DNA of 64,000 nucleotides. Source: Streptomyces rugosispiralis (GTDB taxonomy: Bacteria > Actinomycetota > Actinomycetes > Streptomycetales > Streptomycetaceae). This document shows positions 56,637 through 64,000 of this stretch, piece by piece (positions within the stretch are counted from its first letter, which is position 1; every line of letters starts with the position of its first letter). A program made the position numbers and the translations under genes. The stretch lies in contig NZ_JANIAA010000046.1 in NCBI RefSeq assembly GCF_024505145.1, positions 16,448 to 80,447 of the forward strand. The letters are read 5' to 3'. The notes under the pieces were generated by a model. It was not told where the DNA came from and searched no databases. It was given only the letters and a program-made list of their open reading frames with translations.

Positions 56637-58163
56637 TCAGATGTCGTGCCGCTCCAGGGGCCGGTTGGCCGGACCCTGGAGCACCCGGCCGTCGGTGCCG
56701 AAGCGGGAGCCGTGGCAGGGGCATTCCCAGGCCCGCTCGGCGGCGTTGAACGCCACGAGACAGCCCAGATGGGTGCACCGGGCCGAGACCGCGTGAGCCG
56801 TGCCGTCCTCGTCCCGGTAGACGGCGCGGCGCCGCCCGTCCAGCCGGACCACGGCCCCGGTGCCCGGGGCGATCCCGTCGACCGGGCCGGCCCCCGGGGC
56901 GCTCAGCCGGTCGCCGATGAAATGCCTCCCGACGTGGAACTGGTGGCCGAGCAGCGCCGGGGCCTCGCGCAGCGCGGTCCCCAGCCGCCGGGGGTCGTAC
57001 AGCCCGGCCCACTCCGGCCGCTCACCGCCGATGAGCGCCGTGAGCAGTCGGCCCGCCATGACGCCGCCGCTCAGGCCCCAGCCCGCGAAGCCCGTCGCCA
57101 CATAGGTGTGGCGCGCTCCGGGGTGGAAGGGGCCGACCAGCGGCACGGTGTCGGTCGGGTCGTTGTCCTGGGCGGCCCAGCGGTGGGTGATCTCCACGCC
57201 GGGGAAGCGCTCCCGGGTCCAGTCCGCCAGCCGCTCGAAGCGCTCGGCGGTGTCCCCGGTGCCGGGGGTGAAGCTCTCTCCGGTCACGATCAGCAGCCGC
57301 CGCCCGTCACCGTACGGCGCGCTGCGCACCGACCGGGTGCGCTGGTCCGGGGTGATATACGCGCCGTGCGGATCCCGGTCGGCGGGCAGGGGCGCGGCCA
57401 CGACGAGTTCACGGTGCGGCGAGAGCCGGGCGAACAGCAGTGCCCGGTCGAACACCGGGTAGTGGGTGGCGATCACCACGTCCCCGGCCGTCACCACCGC
57501 CCCGCCCTCCGTGGTGATCCGGCAGGGGGCGCCCTCCTCCAGGCCGGTGGCGCGGGTGTGCTCATGGATCCGCCCGCCGCGGGCGCGCAGATCCTCGGCG
57601 AGCCCGAGGAGGTACCTGCGCGGATGGAACTGCGCTCCGCCCTCGACCCGGACCGCGCCCGCGACCGGGAAGGGCAGCCCGGTCTCCGTCACATACGAGG
57701 CGGGCAGCCCCGCCTCGCTCGCGGCGTCCGCCTCGGCGCGCATGATGTCAGCGCGCTCCGGGTCCTCGGTGTAGGTGAAGGCCGGCACGCGCTCCAGATC
57801 GCAGTCGATGCCGAGTTCGGCCGCGATCGCCGCCGCCCGCTCGACCGCGTCGGACTGCGACCGCGCGTACATCCGCGCGCCCTCCGGCCCACGGGTGCGC
57901 CGCAGCCGGTCGTAGACGAGCGAATGCAGCGCCGTGAGCTTGGCGGTGGTGTGGCCGGTGACGCCCGCCGCGATCCGGTCCGCCTCCAGCACCGCCACCC
58001 GGTGCCCGGCGCGGGCCAGCTCCCACGCGGTGCTCAGCCCCGCGATCCCGGCGCCGATCACGGCGACATCGACCTCCAGGTCCTCGGTCAGGGCCGGGTG
58101 GGGGGTGCCGGGCGGGGCGGTGTCCATCCAGTACGACGCGGGCGCGCCGGGAAGTTCGGTCAT
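56637..58163 (-). CDS. FAD-dependent oxidoreductase with C-terminal Rieske domain
   Basis: A 508-residue fusion. Residues about 25-380 form a DAO-type FAD oxidoreductase (VDVAVIGAGIAGLSTAWELARAGHRVAVLEADRIAAGVTGHTTAKLTALH, DVVIATHYPVFDRALLFARL, YVATGFAGWGLSGGVMAGRLL). Residues about 415-505 form a Rieske 2Fe-2S domain with CTHLGCLVAFN and CPCHGSRF. Electrons presumably pass between cluster and FAD; the substrate is unknown. ATG 58163 begins the protein, but GGGAAGG touches the start codon, so the ribosome site is unusual. Three 26-bp tandem repeats lie just upstream. Confidence 0.9.
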   Translation of the reverse strand: MTELPGAPASYWMDTAPPGTPHPALTEDLEVDVAVIGAGIAGLSTAWELARAGHRVAVLEADRIAAGVTGHTTAKLTALHSLVYDRLRRTRGPEGARMYARSQSDAVERAAAIAAELGIDCDLERVPAFTYTEDPERADIMRAEADAASEAGLPASYVTETGLPFPVAGAVRVEGGAQFHPRRYLLGLAEDLRARGGRIHEHTRATGLEEGAPCRITTEGGAVVTAGDVVIATHYPVFDRALLFARLSPHRELVVAAPLPADRDPHGAYITPDQRTRSVRSAPYGDGRRLLIVTGESFTPGTGDTAERFERLADWTRERFPGVEITHRWAAQDNDPTDTVPLVGPFHPGARHTYVATGFAGWGLSGGVMAGRLLTALIGGERPEWAGLYDPRRLGTALREAPALLGHQFHVGRHFIGDRLSAPGAGPVDGIAPGTGAVVRLDGRRRAVYRDEDGTAHAVSARCTHLGCLVAFNAAERAWECPCHGSRFGTDGRVLQGPANRPLERHDI

Positions 58164-58172
58164 CCTTCCCGA

Positions 58173-58250
58173 GTGCCCACCGGCGCCCGCCCGAAGCGGT
58201 GCCCACCGGCGGCCGCCCGAAGTGGTGCTCACCGGCGCCCGCCCGAAGCG
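58173..58250. repeat. Three 26-bp tandem repeats upstream of the FAD/Rieske gene
   Basis: Units at 58173-58198, 58199-58224 and 58225-58250 differ by at most three bases (core ACCGGCGCCCGCCCGAAG). They fill the gap between the hypothetical gene at 58277 and the FAD/Rieske start. There are no spacers, so this is not CRISPR. Confidence 0.9.
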
Positions 58251-58276
58251 GCTGGGGCGGGTCGGCCGGCCGCCGT

Positions 58277-58807
58277 CTACACCGGGCCCTCGGCCGCGAT
58301 CAGCGCCGAGGCGGCCCTGGAGTGCAGCGAGTCCAGGGCGGTGAGCTGCTGCCCGGCCCGCTCCAGCAGCTCGGCGAGGCGGTCCGTCCGGAGCCGGGTG
58401 TCATGGACGGCCACGGCGAGCAGTGAGCGCCACAACAGTGTCTTGCCCTCCACACCTATCCGGAGCGCCTCCAGCCCCACCAGCGTGTTCACGCCGGTGC
58501 GCCGCCGCGGCCGGCTGCCCGGCGTCAGCCGCGCCGTGCGCTCGGCCGCCCGCGACGCGCGGAGCTTGCCGCGGCGGACGGGGACGTCGAGTGAGGCCAT
58601 GCACCACAGCAGCGACCTGCGGTCCTGGACGAGTTCCGCGGTGAGCCTCGCCAGCTCGCCGCCGTAGGCCGAGCGCCGGTGTCTGCGATTCATCCGGCGG
58701 GCCAGCCCGACCGATGCCGTGGCGGCCACCAGATGGTCGTTGAGGTAGATCCCGAGCCACGGCGGCGCGTGGATGCCGCCGGAGCGCGTCGCGGCCGGTA
58801 CAGCCAT
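58277..58807 (-). CDS. Conserved hypothetical helical protein
   Basis: A 176-residue mostly helical protein: IYLNDHLVAATASVGLARRMNRRHRRSAYGGELARLTAELVQDRRSLLWCMASLDVPVRRGKLRASRAAERTARLTPG, and LVGLEALRIGVEGKTLLWRSLLAVAVHDTRLRTDRLAELLERAGQQLTALDSLHSRAASALI. The YLNDHLxxAT..G start is familiar from Streptomyces proteins of unknown role; the shape suggests a four-helix bundle. The start has GGGAGGACGACC. It lies 36 bp after the STAS-ANTAR gene on the same strand and may share its stress regulation. Confidence 0.75.
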   Translation of the reverse strand: MAVPAATRSGGIHAPPWLGIYLNDHLVAATASVGLARRMNRRHRRSAYGGELARLTAELVQDRRSLLWCMASLDVPVRRGKLRASRAAERTARLTPGSRPRRRTGVNTLVGLEALRIGVEGKTLLWRSLLAVAVHDTRLRTDRLAELLERAGQQLTALDSLHSRAASALIAAEGPV

Positions 58808-58843
58808 GGTCGTCCTCCCGACGCCGGGCCCCGAGCAGCGCTG

Positions 58844-60205
58844 TCAGGACTCCGACGGGTACCCGCCGGGAGGGTTCCCAAGAGACGGCCGCCGCGGGGC
58901 CGCCTCGCGGGCCGCGGCCAGGGCGCGCCGGTGCAGGTCTTCGAGCGCGTCCAGCACGACCGTCCGCTCATGCCACTCCAGCCACAGCCCCGCCCGGGTG
59001 GCCAGATCGAGCAGGATCGCCGTCTCCGCGTCGGTCAGGCTGTGCCTGGCCTTGGGCACATGGACCGAGAACACCCCGACGACCTCGCGGGAGGCGCCGG
59101 TCATGGGGATGCTGTGCGCGGTGCGGGAGCCGGTGGCCAGGATGATCTCGCGGGCGGTGTCGGAGAAGACGCGGTCGGTCGCGATGTCCGACACCACCGG
59201 CCGACCGCGGGCCGCCGCCATCGAGCATGCCGTCTCGCCGTCGCCGACATGGGAGAAGTAGTCGATGAACTCCCTGCCGAGGCCGTGGTGCTGCTCCATC
59301 CGCAGCCCGGCCGGGTCCGCCAGCTGCAGATCCCCGATGTCGGAGCCCACCACCTCCATGGCCCGGTTCAGCACCCCCTTCACCACCGTGGAGCGGTGGA
59401 CCTGACCGGGCCGCGCATCCGGCAGGAACGGCAGCGCGGGGGCCTCCCCGCGATTGCGCTCCGGGAACCACAGCGGGCTGCCGGGAGCGGGCCGTTCCAC
59501 GCGCAGCAGCGCGGCCGCCAGGGTCCGCAGTTTCACGTTGTGCGTCTGTGAGCTGCGCTTGAGCAGGGTGAACGCCGTCTCCTCGGCGGGCAGCCGATAG
59601 CGCTCCCACAGCACGCCCTGCGCCTGCGCGATCAGCGGGTGCGAGCGCAACCTGGCGCGCAGATCGACGGTCTCCCGGCGCAGCCGTATCACCTCCGGCA
59701 CCGCCGTCGGGCCGCCGTCCCGCACGGAGGCGTCCTGCACGGAGGCGTCCCCCGCGGAGGTGTCCCGCGCGGAGGTGTCCGCCCGCGCCGCCGCTCCGCC
59801 GCGGGCGGCGACGGCCGCCGCCACGGTGGCGTACATCCGGATCGTGTCGTCCACCAGCACCGTCCGCAGCAGCCGCGCCATGTCGTCGGAGGCCCCGGCG
59901 AGGAGCAGCCGTCCACCGGCCTCGGACAGGGTCCGCGCACAGCGCAGCAGACCCCGCACACCCTCCGCTGTGATCTCCCGGACCCGTGAGAGATCCACGA
60001 TCACGGCGGCGCCGGGTCTCTCCCGGCCGACCTGCCGCGCGCCCATGAACACGGGGTGGTCCGGCCGGTCGAGCCCCCCTTCGGGGCGCAGCAGCCATAC
60101 CGCGCCCCCGGACACCCCGCCCGGCGCCGGGTGCGGCCGCCCGCCCGGCGCGCCCTTATCCGCGCCCCGGTCCTCGTTCCCGCCCGTCGCATCGATCTCG
60201 TGCAT
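58844..60205 (-). CDS. STAS-ANTAR-GAF regulatory protein
   Basis: A 453-residue regulator. Residues about 45-125 resemble a STAS domain (GAAVIVDLSRVREITAEGVRGLLRCARTLSEAGGRLLLAGASDDMARLLRTVLVDDTIRMY). A low-complexity DTSAR/DASVQ pentapeptide repeat follows (about 140-162). Then an ANTAR RNA-binding domain (about 170-235: LRARLRSHPLIAQAQGVLWERYRLPAEETAFTLLKRSSQTHNVKLRTLAAALL) and a GAF domain (about 265-440). ANTAR proteins antiterminate by binding paired hairpins in mRNA leaders. The domain mix suggests it integrates a sigma-B-type partner switch with RNA control. ATG 60205 is preferred over TTG 60223. Confidence 0.85.
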   Translation of the reverse strand: MHEIDATGGNEDRGADKGAPGGRPHPAPGGVSGGAVWLLRPEGGLDRPDHPVFMGARQVGRERPGAAVIVDLSRVREITAEGVRGLLRCARTLSEAGGRLLLAGASDDMARLLRTVLVDDTIRMYATVAAAVAARGGAAARADTSARDTSAGDASVQDASVRDGGPTAVPEVIRLRRETVDLRARLRSHPLIAQAQGVLWERYRLPAEETAFTLLKRSSQTHNVKLRTLAAALLRVERPAPGSPLWFPERNRGEAPALPFLPDARPGQVHRSTVVKGVLNRAMEVVGSDIGDLQLADPAGLRMEQHHGLGREFIDYFSHVGDGETACSMAAARGRPVVSDIATDRVFSDTAREIILATGSRTAHSIPMTGASREVVGVFSVHVPKARHSLTDAETAILLDLATRAGLWLEWHERTVVLDALEDLHRRALAAAREAAPRRPSLGNPPGGYPSES

Positions 60206-60295
60206 CTCCGCCTCGTTCCGCAATCCGTCCGCAGGGGGTTCGGGTCCGGGGGTACCCCGGACCGAGCCATACCTTGGTCAGACGGGCGGAACGAG

Positions 60296-61750
60296 TCAAC
60301 GCGGCCCCGGCGCACGCATGGCGTGCAGCGGTCCGCGGTGCAGCGGCGTCGTGCGCCACCGCGCGGTGAAGACGCGGTCCGCGAGGGAGCAGGTGACCAC
60401 CAGATGGTGCGGGGTCTCCAGGAAGGCGATGTCCACGGTCAGCGTGTCCGGGTCCGTCCAGCCCCCGCTCACCGCCGTGGGAACGGGTGCCTCCGGCCCG
60501 GTGTGCACCCGCCACTCCGCGCCGTCGAACCCCAGGTCCAGCCGGGACGCCCGCTCGGCCAGCGAGACGACCCAGCCCCCGGAGCCGTCCTCCGCCACGG
60601 TGACCCCCGTCAGGGTCGGCTGGTCCGCGCAGACCCCGCCTTCGGGGGTGAACTCCGCGCCCGACCAGGCGCCGGGGTCCGAGAGCGGCGCGGGCTTCGC
60701 CGCCAGCGGCGGCAGGGCGAGCCGGGACAGCCGCCGCTCCAGCGCGGCGTCCTCGTCCGCGCGGCCGGTGAGCGGCGCGTCGCCGAACGCGGGCAGCAGA
60801 TGCTCCCAGACCGCGTCCAGGACGGCCTGCATCCGCTCGGTGTCCGCCGTGGTGGCGATCACCACATCGTGCTCGGGCAGCACCAGGCAGAACTGCCCGT
60901 ACGCCCCGTCGCCCCGGTACCCGTGGCGGGACATCCAGAACTGGAGCCCGTACCCCCGCCGCCAGTCCGGCCCCGAGCCGGCTGCCATGGGCTCCTCGGT
61001 CGGGATCCACAGACGCGTCGCATCGGCGACCCAGGAGGCCGGAAGCAGCCGTTCGCCCTCCCACTCACCGCCCCGCAGATACAGCTGCCCCAGCCGGGCG
61101 ATCGCGTCGGTGGCCGCGAACAGCCCGCTGAAGCCGAGGTCGCGCCCGGCCGGCACCTGCAGCCAGGCCGCCTCGCCGATGCCCAGCGGATCGAACAGGC
61201 GCGGCCGCAGATACTCCGTCAGCGACTGCCCGGTCACCCGCTGGACGATCGCGGCGAGCGTGTACGTGGCGGGCTGGTTGTACGCGAAGACGGTGCCCGG
61301 CGCGCGGTCCGGCGGCAGCCGCAGGAAGCCGCGCACGGGCTCCTCCGGGTCCAGCCCGAACGCCCGCTCCAGCGTCTCCTCGAGGTGCCCGCTGGCCATG
61401 GACGCGACATGGCGTACGAGCATGGCGCGGCTGCCCGGGTCGGTGATCTCCGCCTCGAACTCGGGGAAGTACGAGATCACGGGAGCGTCGAGGTCCAGCA
61501 GCCCCTCGGTGGCGGCCAGCCCCGCCGCCGTGGAGGTGAAGCTCTTGCTGAGGGAGTAGAGCAGATGCGGCCGCTCGGCGGTGTACGGCGCCCACCAGCC
61601 GGAGGCGATCAGCCGGCCGTGGCGCAGGATCATCAGACTGTGCGGCTCGATGTCCGGCGCGCCCTCGACGGCGTCGAGGAAGGCGTGTACGCCCCGCGCG
61701 TCCACGCCCTCGGCGGCGGGGGTGCTGGTGGGCAGCGGATGAGCACTCAT
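60296..61750 (-). CDS. Serine hydrolase of the beta-lactamase/PBP4-like family
   Basis: A 484-residue serine hydrolase (class C beta-lactamase fold). The SxxK motif is SLSKSF (about residue 68) and the Tyr motif YNQ in GTVFAYNQPATYTLAAIV. It has no signal peptide, so it probably acts in the cytoplasm as an esterase or peptidase. The C-terminal 130 residues (about 355-484) are an extra beta-rich domain. The start ATG 61750 was chosen because the 61 residues before it are low complexity and lie in the divergent promoter. It is divergent from the enoyl-CoA hydratase-family gene. Confidence 0.87.
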   Translation of the reverse strand: MSAHPLPTSTPAAEGVDARGVHAFLDAVEGAPDIEPHSLMILRHGRLIASGWWAPYTAERPHLLYSLSKSFTSTAAGLAATEGLLDLDAPVISYFPEFEAEITDPGSRAMLVRHVASMASGHLEETLERAFGLDPEEPVRGFLRLPPDRAPGTVFAYNQPATYTLAAIVQRVTGQSLTEYLRPRLFDPLGIGEAAWLQVPAGRDLGFSGLFAATDAIARLGQLYLRGGEWEGERLLPASWVADATRLWIPTEEPMAAGSGPDWRRGYGLQFWMSRHGYRGDGAYGQFCLVLPEHDVVIATTADTERMQAVLDAVWEHLLPAFGDAPLTGRADEDAALERRLSRLALPPLAAKPAPLSDPGAWSGAEFTPEGGVCADQPTLTGVTVAEDGSGGWVVSLAERASRLDLGFDGAEWRVHTGPEAPVPTAVSGGWTDPDTLTVDIAFLETPHHLVVTCSLADRVFTARWRTTPLHRGPLHAMRAPGPR

Positions 61751-61959
61751 CAGACGGGTCCTCACGGGGTCAGGGGTGGGCTGAGCCAACCCTCTCCGGC
61801 GGGGCGGCGGGTGTCCAGAGGGTTTTGTGCCGCCCGGCCGCCCGGCCGCCCGAGCGGAGGGCGCGGCTGCGGGAGCCCGATGGCCCGTTGAGAGGATCGG
61901 CGGTGACGGATCGCCGGTGATCCGCGAACGCACCAGACGCCGGAAGGAACGAACACCTC

Positions 61960-63072
61960 GTGACCGACTCCGTGACCGATCGCGCGACCGACTCCGTGAC
62001 CGACTCCGTAACCGACTCCGCGGCCGACGACGACGCCGTGCTGACGCGCGTCGAGGGCCGCGCCGGACATCTCACCCTCAACCGGCCCCGCGCCCTCAAC
62101 GCCCTCACCCATCCGATGGTGACCCGGATCGCCGAGGCCCTCACCGCCTGGGAGCGGGACCCGGCCGTCGAGACCGTGGTGATCGACGGGGCGGGGGAGC
62201 GCGGGCTGTGCGCGGGCGGCGACATCCGCCTGATCCACCAGGACGTGACCTCGGGCGGCGGCGCGGCCTCGCGGGCGTTCTGGCGCGACGAGTACACGCT
62301 CAACGTCCGGATCGCCCGCTACCCCAAGCCCTATGTGGCCCTGATGGACGGCATCGTGATGGGCGGGGGCGTCGGGATCTCGGCCCACGGTGGCGTGCGG
62401 ATCGTCACCGAGCGCTCCCAGGTGGCCATGCCCGAGACCACGATCGGCTTCGTACCGGACGTCGGCGGCACCCATCTGCTGGCCCGCGCGCCGGGCGAAC
62501 TCGGGACGCATCTGGCGCTCACGGGGGCGTCGGTGGGCGCCGCCGACGCCCTGCGCTGCGGGCTGGCCGACCATGTCGTCCCCTCCGGGCTGCTGCCCGC
62601 GCTGACCCGGGATCTGACCGCGGAGCCGGTGGCGGACGTCCTTCCCCGGTACGCCGTCGAGGCCCCGGCCGGGACCCTGGACGGCCGGCGGGAGTGGATC
62701 GACCACTGCTACGCCGCGGACACCGTCGAGGAGATCGTGGACCGGCTGATGGCCGTCGGGGAACCGGCCGCCAAGGAGACCGCCGAGACTCTCCTCGCCA
62801 AGTCCCCCACCGCGCTGAAGGCCACCCTGGCAGCCGTCCGCCGGGCTCGGGCGCTCGGCTCGCTGGAGCGCGTCATGGAGCAGGAATACCGCGTCTCCTG
62901 CGCGGCCCTGTCCCGCCCGGACCTCGTCGAGGGCATCCGCGCCCAGGTGATCGACAAGGACCGCCGCCCCCGCTGGACCCCGGCGGCTCTCGCCGAGGTC
63001 ACGGACGCGGAGGTGGCCGGTTTCTTCGTGCCGCCCGTCGACGGTGACCTTCGCCTCGGCGACGCTCCGTAG
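61960..63072 (+). CDS. Enoyl-CoA hydratase/isomerase family, 3-hydroxyisobutyryl-CoA hydrolase-like
   Basis: A 370-residue crotonase-fold protein with the longer C-terminal part of 3-hydroxyisobutyryl-CoA hydrolases. Marks are LNRPRALNALTHPMV, GLCAGGDIRLIHQD (oxyanion Gly and family GAGGD-type), YPKPYVALMDGIVMGGGVGISAHGGVRIVTERSQVAMPETTIGFVPDVGG (catalytic Glu) and SPTALKATLAAVRRARALGSLERVMEQEYRVS. It would act in valine breakdown. GTG 61960 is followed by a repetitive TDSVTDRATDSVTDSVTDS peptide, so the true start might be later. A strong terminator follows. Confidence 0.87.
   Translation: MTDSVTDRATDSVTDSVTDSAADDDAVLTRVEGRAGHLTLNRPRALNALTHPMVTRIAEALTAWERDPAVETVVIDGAGERGLCAGGDIRLIHQDVTSGGGAASRAFWRDEYTLNVRIARYPKPYVALMDGIVMGGGVGISAHGGVRIVTERSQVAMPETTIGFVPDVGGTHLLARAPGELGTHLALTGASVGAADALRCGLADHVVPSGLLPALTRDLTAEPVADVLPRYAVEAPAGTLDGRREWIDHCYAADTVEEIVDRLMAVGEPAAKETAETLLAKSPTALKATLAAVRRARALGSLERVMEQEYRVSCAALSRPDLVEGIRAQVIDKDRRPRWTPAALAEVTDAEVAGFFVPPVDGDLRLGDAP
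61963..62022 (+). repeat. In-frame 12-bp tandem repeats (TDSV)
   Basis: The unit ACCGACTCCGTG and variants are repeated about five times at the beginning of the crotonase-family gene. Confidence 0.85.
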
Positions 63073-63080
63073 CCGGAAGG

Positions 63081-63118
63081 CCGTCGGCGTCGATGGTGGG
63101 GACCATCGGCGCCGACGG
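63081..63118. terminator. Bidirectional terminator
   Basis: A 17-bp stem (63081-63097 with 63102-63118) has one mismatch that can be a G-U pair and a GGGG loop. It lies between the convergent crotonase-family gene and rpsN. Confidence 0.85.
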
Positions 63119-63175
63119 AAAGAAATAGTGTGCCAAGCGGCACACGTCAGCGGTGTGGCCCGCCCCGGTGGACGG

Positions 63176-63481
63176 TCACCAGCTGCTCTTGGTCACCCCG
63201 GGGAGTTCGCCCGCGTGGGCCATCTCCCGCATCCGGATGCGGGAGAGGCCGAAGGCGCGCAGGTGGCCGCGGGGGCGGCCGTCGACGGAGTCGCGGTTGC
63301 GTACGCGGGTGGCGCTGGCGTCGCGGGGCTGGCGGCGCAGTTCCCGCTGGGCGTCGAGCCGTTCCTCCGTCGATGTGCGGGGGTCGGCGATGACCGCTTT
63401 CAGCTCGGCGCGGCGCTTGGCGTGGCGGGCCACGACCACCCGGCGCTTCTCATTTTTGGCGATCTTGCTCTTCTTGGCCAT
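63176..63481 (-). CDS. rpsN: 30S ribosomal protein S14, zinc-free paralogue
   Basis: A 101-residue S14 of the long, zinc-independent type: MAKKSKIAKNEKRRVVVARHAKRRAELKAVI and RQPRDASATRVRNRDSVDGRPRGHLRAFGLSRIRMREMAHAGELPGVTKSSW. The CxxC pairs of the zinc-binding short S14 are absent. It replaces the zinc form when zinc is scarce, freeing zinc. Its ATG overlaps the rpmB stop (TGATG-type), so it is translationally coupled. Regulation by Zur from the divergent region is expected. Confidence 0.95.
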   Translation of the reverse strand: MAKKSKIAKNEKRRVVVARHAKRRAELKAVIADPRTSTEERLDAQRELRRQPRDASATRVRNRDSVDGRPRGHLRAFGLSRIRMREMAHAGELPGVTKSSW

Positions 63482-63717
63482 CAGACCTTCCCTCCCCGGG
63501 TGCGGATGCGGGCCACGGCGGCCTCGATGCCGATGGTGTCGATGGTCTTGATGGCCTTGGTGCTGAGGGTGAGCCGGATGTGGCGGCCCTCGCTCGGCAG
63601 CCAGTAGCGCTTGCGCTGGACGTTGGGGTCGAACCGGCGCCTGGTGCGGCGGTGGGAGTGCGAGATGTGGTGCCCGAAGCCGGGCTGCCGGCCGGTGAGC
63701 TGGCAGTGGGCGGACAT
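63481..63717 (-). CDS. rpmB: 50S ribosomal protein L28, zinc-free paralogue
   Basis: A 78-residue L28: MSAHCQLTGRQPGFGHHISHSHRRTRRRFDPNVQRKRYWLPSEGRHIRLTLSTKAIKTIDTIGIEAAVARIRTRGG. Only one cysteine is present, so the zinc-binding CxxC pairs of the normal L28 are lost. CGGAGGAACC precedes the ATG. It is the first gene of the minus-strand side of the locus, followed directly by rpsN, and is divergent from rpmG across a Zur-like site. Confidence 0.95.
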   Translation of the reverse strand: MSAHCQLTGRQPGFGHHISHSHRRTRRRFDPNVQRKRYWLPSEGRHIRLTLSTKAIKTIDTIGIEAAVARIRTRGGKV

Positions 63718-63770
63718 GGTTCCTCCGTTCGGTCGGGTGGTGCGGATCTCGCGGCAGCGTAGCAGCTAGA

Positions 63771-63785
63771 TGAAAATGAAAACCA
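63771..63785. promoter_or_regulatory. Zur box
   Basis: TGAAAATGAAAACCA matches the Streptomyces Zur consensus TGAAAATGATTTTCA at 11 of 15 positions, with the left half perfect. It lies between the divergent rpmB-rpsN and rpmG-rpmE genes encoding zinc-free ribosomal proteins, which is the known Zur arrangement. Confidence 0.8.
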
Positions 63786-63793
63786 CTTCAGTG

Positions 63794-63799
63794 TATGCT
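63794..63799 (+). promoter_or_regulatory. -10 box of rpmG (leaderless)
   Basis: TATGCT at 63794-63799 ends 7 bp before the rpmG ATG, so transcription would begin at or next to the start codon. The Zur box covers the -35 region. Confidence 0.55.
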
Positions 63800-63806
63800 G
63801 TGGCGC

Positions 63807-63971
63807 ATGGCACGCAATGAACTACGCCCGATCATCAAGCTGAGGTCCACGGCGGGCACTGGCTACACGTATGTGACCCGCAAGAGCCGGCGGAACGACC
63901 CCGACCGGCTGACCCTGCGCAAGTACGACCCGGTCGCCGGCCGCCACGTCGACTTCTCGGAGGAGCGCTGA
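63807..63971 (+). CDS. rpmG: 50S ribosomal protein L33, zinc-free paralogue
   Basis: A 54-residue L33: MARNELRPIIKLRSTAGTGYTYVTRKSRRNDPDRLTLRKYDPVAGRHVDFSEER. The four zinc-ligand cysteines of the standard L33 are absent. ATG 63807 lies directly downstream of a -10 box and has no ribosome site, so it is probably translated from a leaderless mRNA. It forms an operon with rpmE, which starts 5 bp downstream, and is repressed by Zur in related species. Confidence 0.95.
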   Translation: MARNELRPIIKLRSTAGTGYTYVTRKSRRNDPDRLTLRKYDPVAGRHVDFSEER

Positions 63972-63976
63972 CCGCC

Positions 63977-64000
63977 ATGAAGTCCGGTATCCACCCCGCG
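63977..64000 (+). CDS. rpmE: 50S ribosomal protein L31 type B, start only
   Basis: Only the first eight codons (MKSGIHPA) are inside the window. The order after rpmG in Zur-type ribosomal loci and the IHP motif point to the zinc-free L31 paralogue. The rest lies beyond the right edge. Confidence 0.75.

Noticed and set aside
58173..58250. CRISPR-like array
   Set aside because: Three 26-bp units are directly joined without spacers and no cas gene is present; it is a minisatellite.

Overview
The window is chromosomal DNA of a high-GC actinomycete, almost certainly Streptomyces. The coding bias, GTG/ATG starts, WhiB-era style regulators (SpoIIE-type phosphatases with ATPase domains, ANTAR/STAS proteins, MocR, PadR, WYL), DUF5133 and DUF3224 proteins, and a Zur-type site beside zinc-free ribosomal protein paralogues (rpsN, rpmB, rpmG, rpmE) all point there. 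The species cannot be fixed from sequence alone.

Left part (1-25.4 kb): mostly single genes and divergent regulator/target pairs. These include the 3' part of a glutamate-cysteine ligase family gene, a CPBP protease, a PhzF protein, a methyltransferase, PadR, two EamA exporters, a MocR regulator with its divergent flavin-type oxidoreductase, a LysR regulator, a divergent isochorismatase-fold protein that has lost its catalytic residues, a Rieske lipoprotein, an ABC-F ATPase, an HipA-like kinase/DUF3037 pair, two SDRs, uracil-DNA glycosylase and a WYL regulator with a very long palindromic operator. Several broken genes lie here: a TnsA-like transposase fragment fused in frame to a zinc-ribbon gene, a SARP/NB-ARC fragment abutting a decapitated LuxR gene, and a HAD hydrolase frameshifted by an exact 14-bp tandem duplication.

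Centre (25.4-36.8 kb): the most coherent system. One minus-strand run encodes what looks like a complete aerobic nicotinate catabolic pathway. A three-subunit molybdenum hydroxylase (FAD, molybdopterin and 2Fe-2S subunits) would make 6-hydroxynicotinate. A flavin monooxygenase (NicC-like), a 2,5-dihydroxypyridine dioxygenase (NicX), an N-formylmaleamate deformylase (NicD-like), a maleamate amidase (NicF-like) and a maleate isomerase (NicE-like) would carry it to fumarate. The run also holds an MFS importer, a CoxG-like SRPBCC protein and a terminal MarR regulator (NicR-like). Many junctions overlap by 4 nt, which suggests translational coupling.

Right part (37-64 kb): a DinB protein, a TetR/FAD-monooxygenase divergent pair with two identical-type operators, a Gfo/Idh dehydrogenase whose 3' end overlaps an apolipoprotein N-acyltransferase gene tail to tail, two paralogous PAS-GAF-SpoIIE-ATPase phosphatases, an orphan sugar-binding lipoprotein, and an asparagine utilisation operon (FadR-type regulator, AnsP-like permease, asparaginase, aspartate ammonia-lyase). 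Then come a lipoprotein, a DUF5133 protein, a FAD/Rieske oxidoreductase, a STAS-ANTAR-GAF regulator, a serine hydrolase and a 3-hydroxyisobutyryl-CoA hydrolase-like enzyme. The window ends in the Zur-type ribosomal protein locus.

Small repeats are conspicuous: in-frame tandem repeats at the ends of several proteins, two copies of an 80-bp palindromic element each placed exactly on a stop codon, a 191-bp element with inverted ends, and several perfect terminator hairpins. No tRNA, rRNA or CRISPR array was seen.
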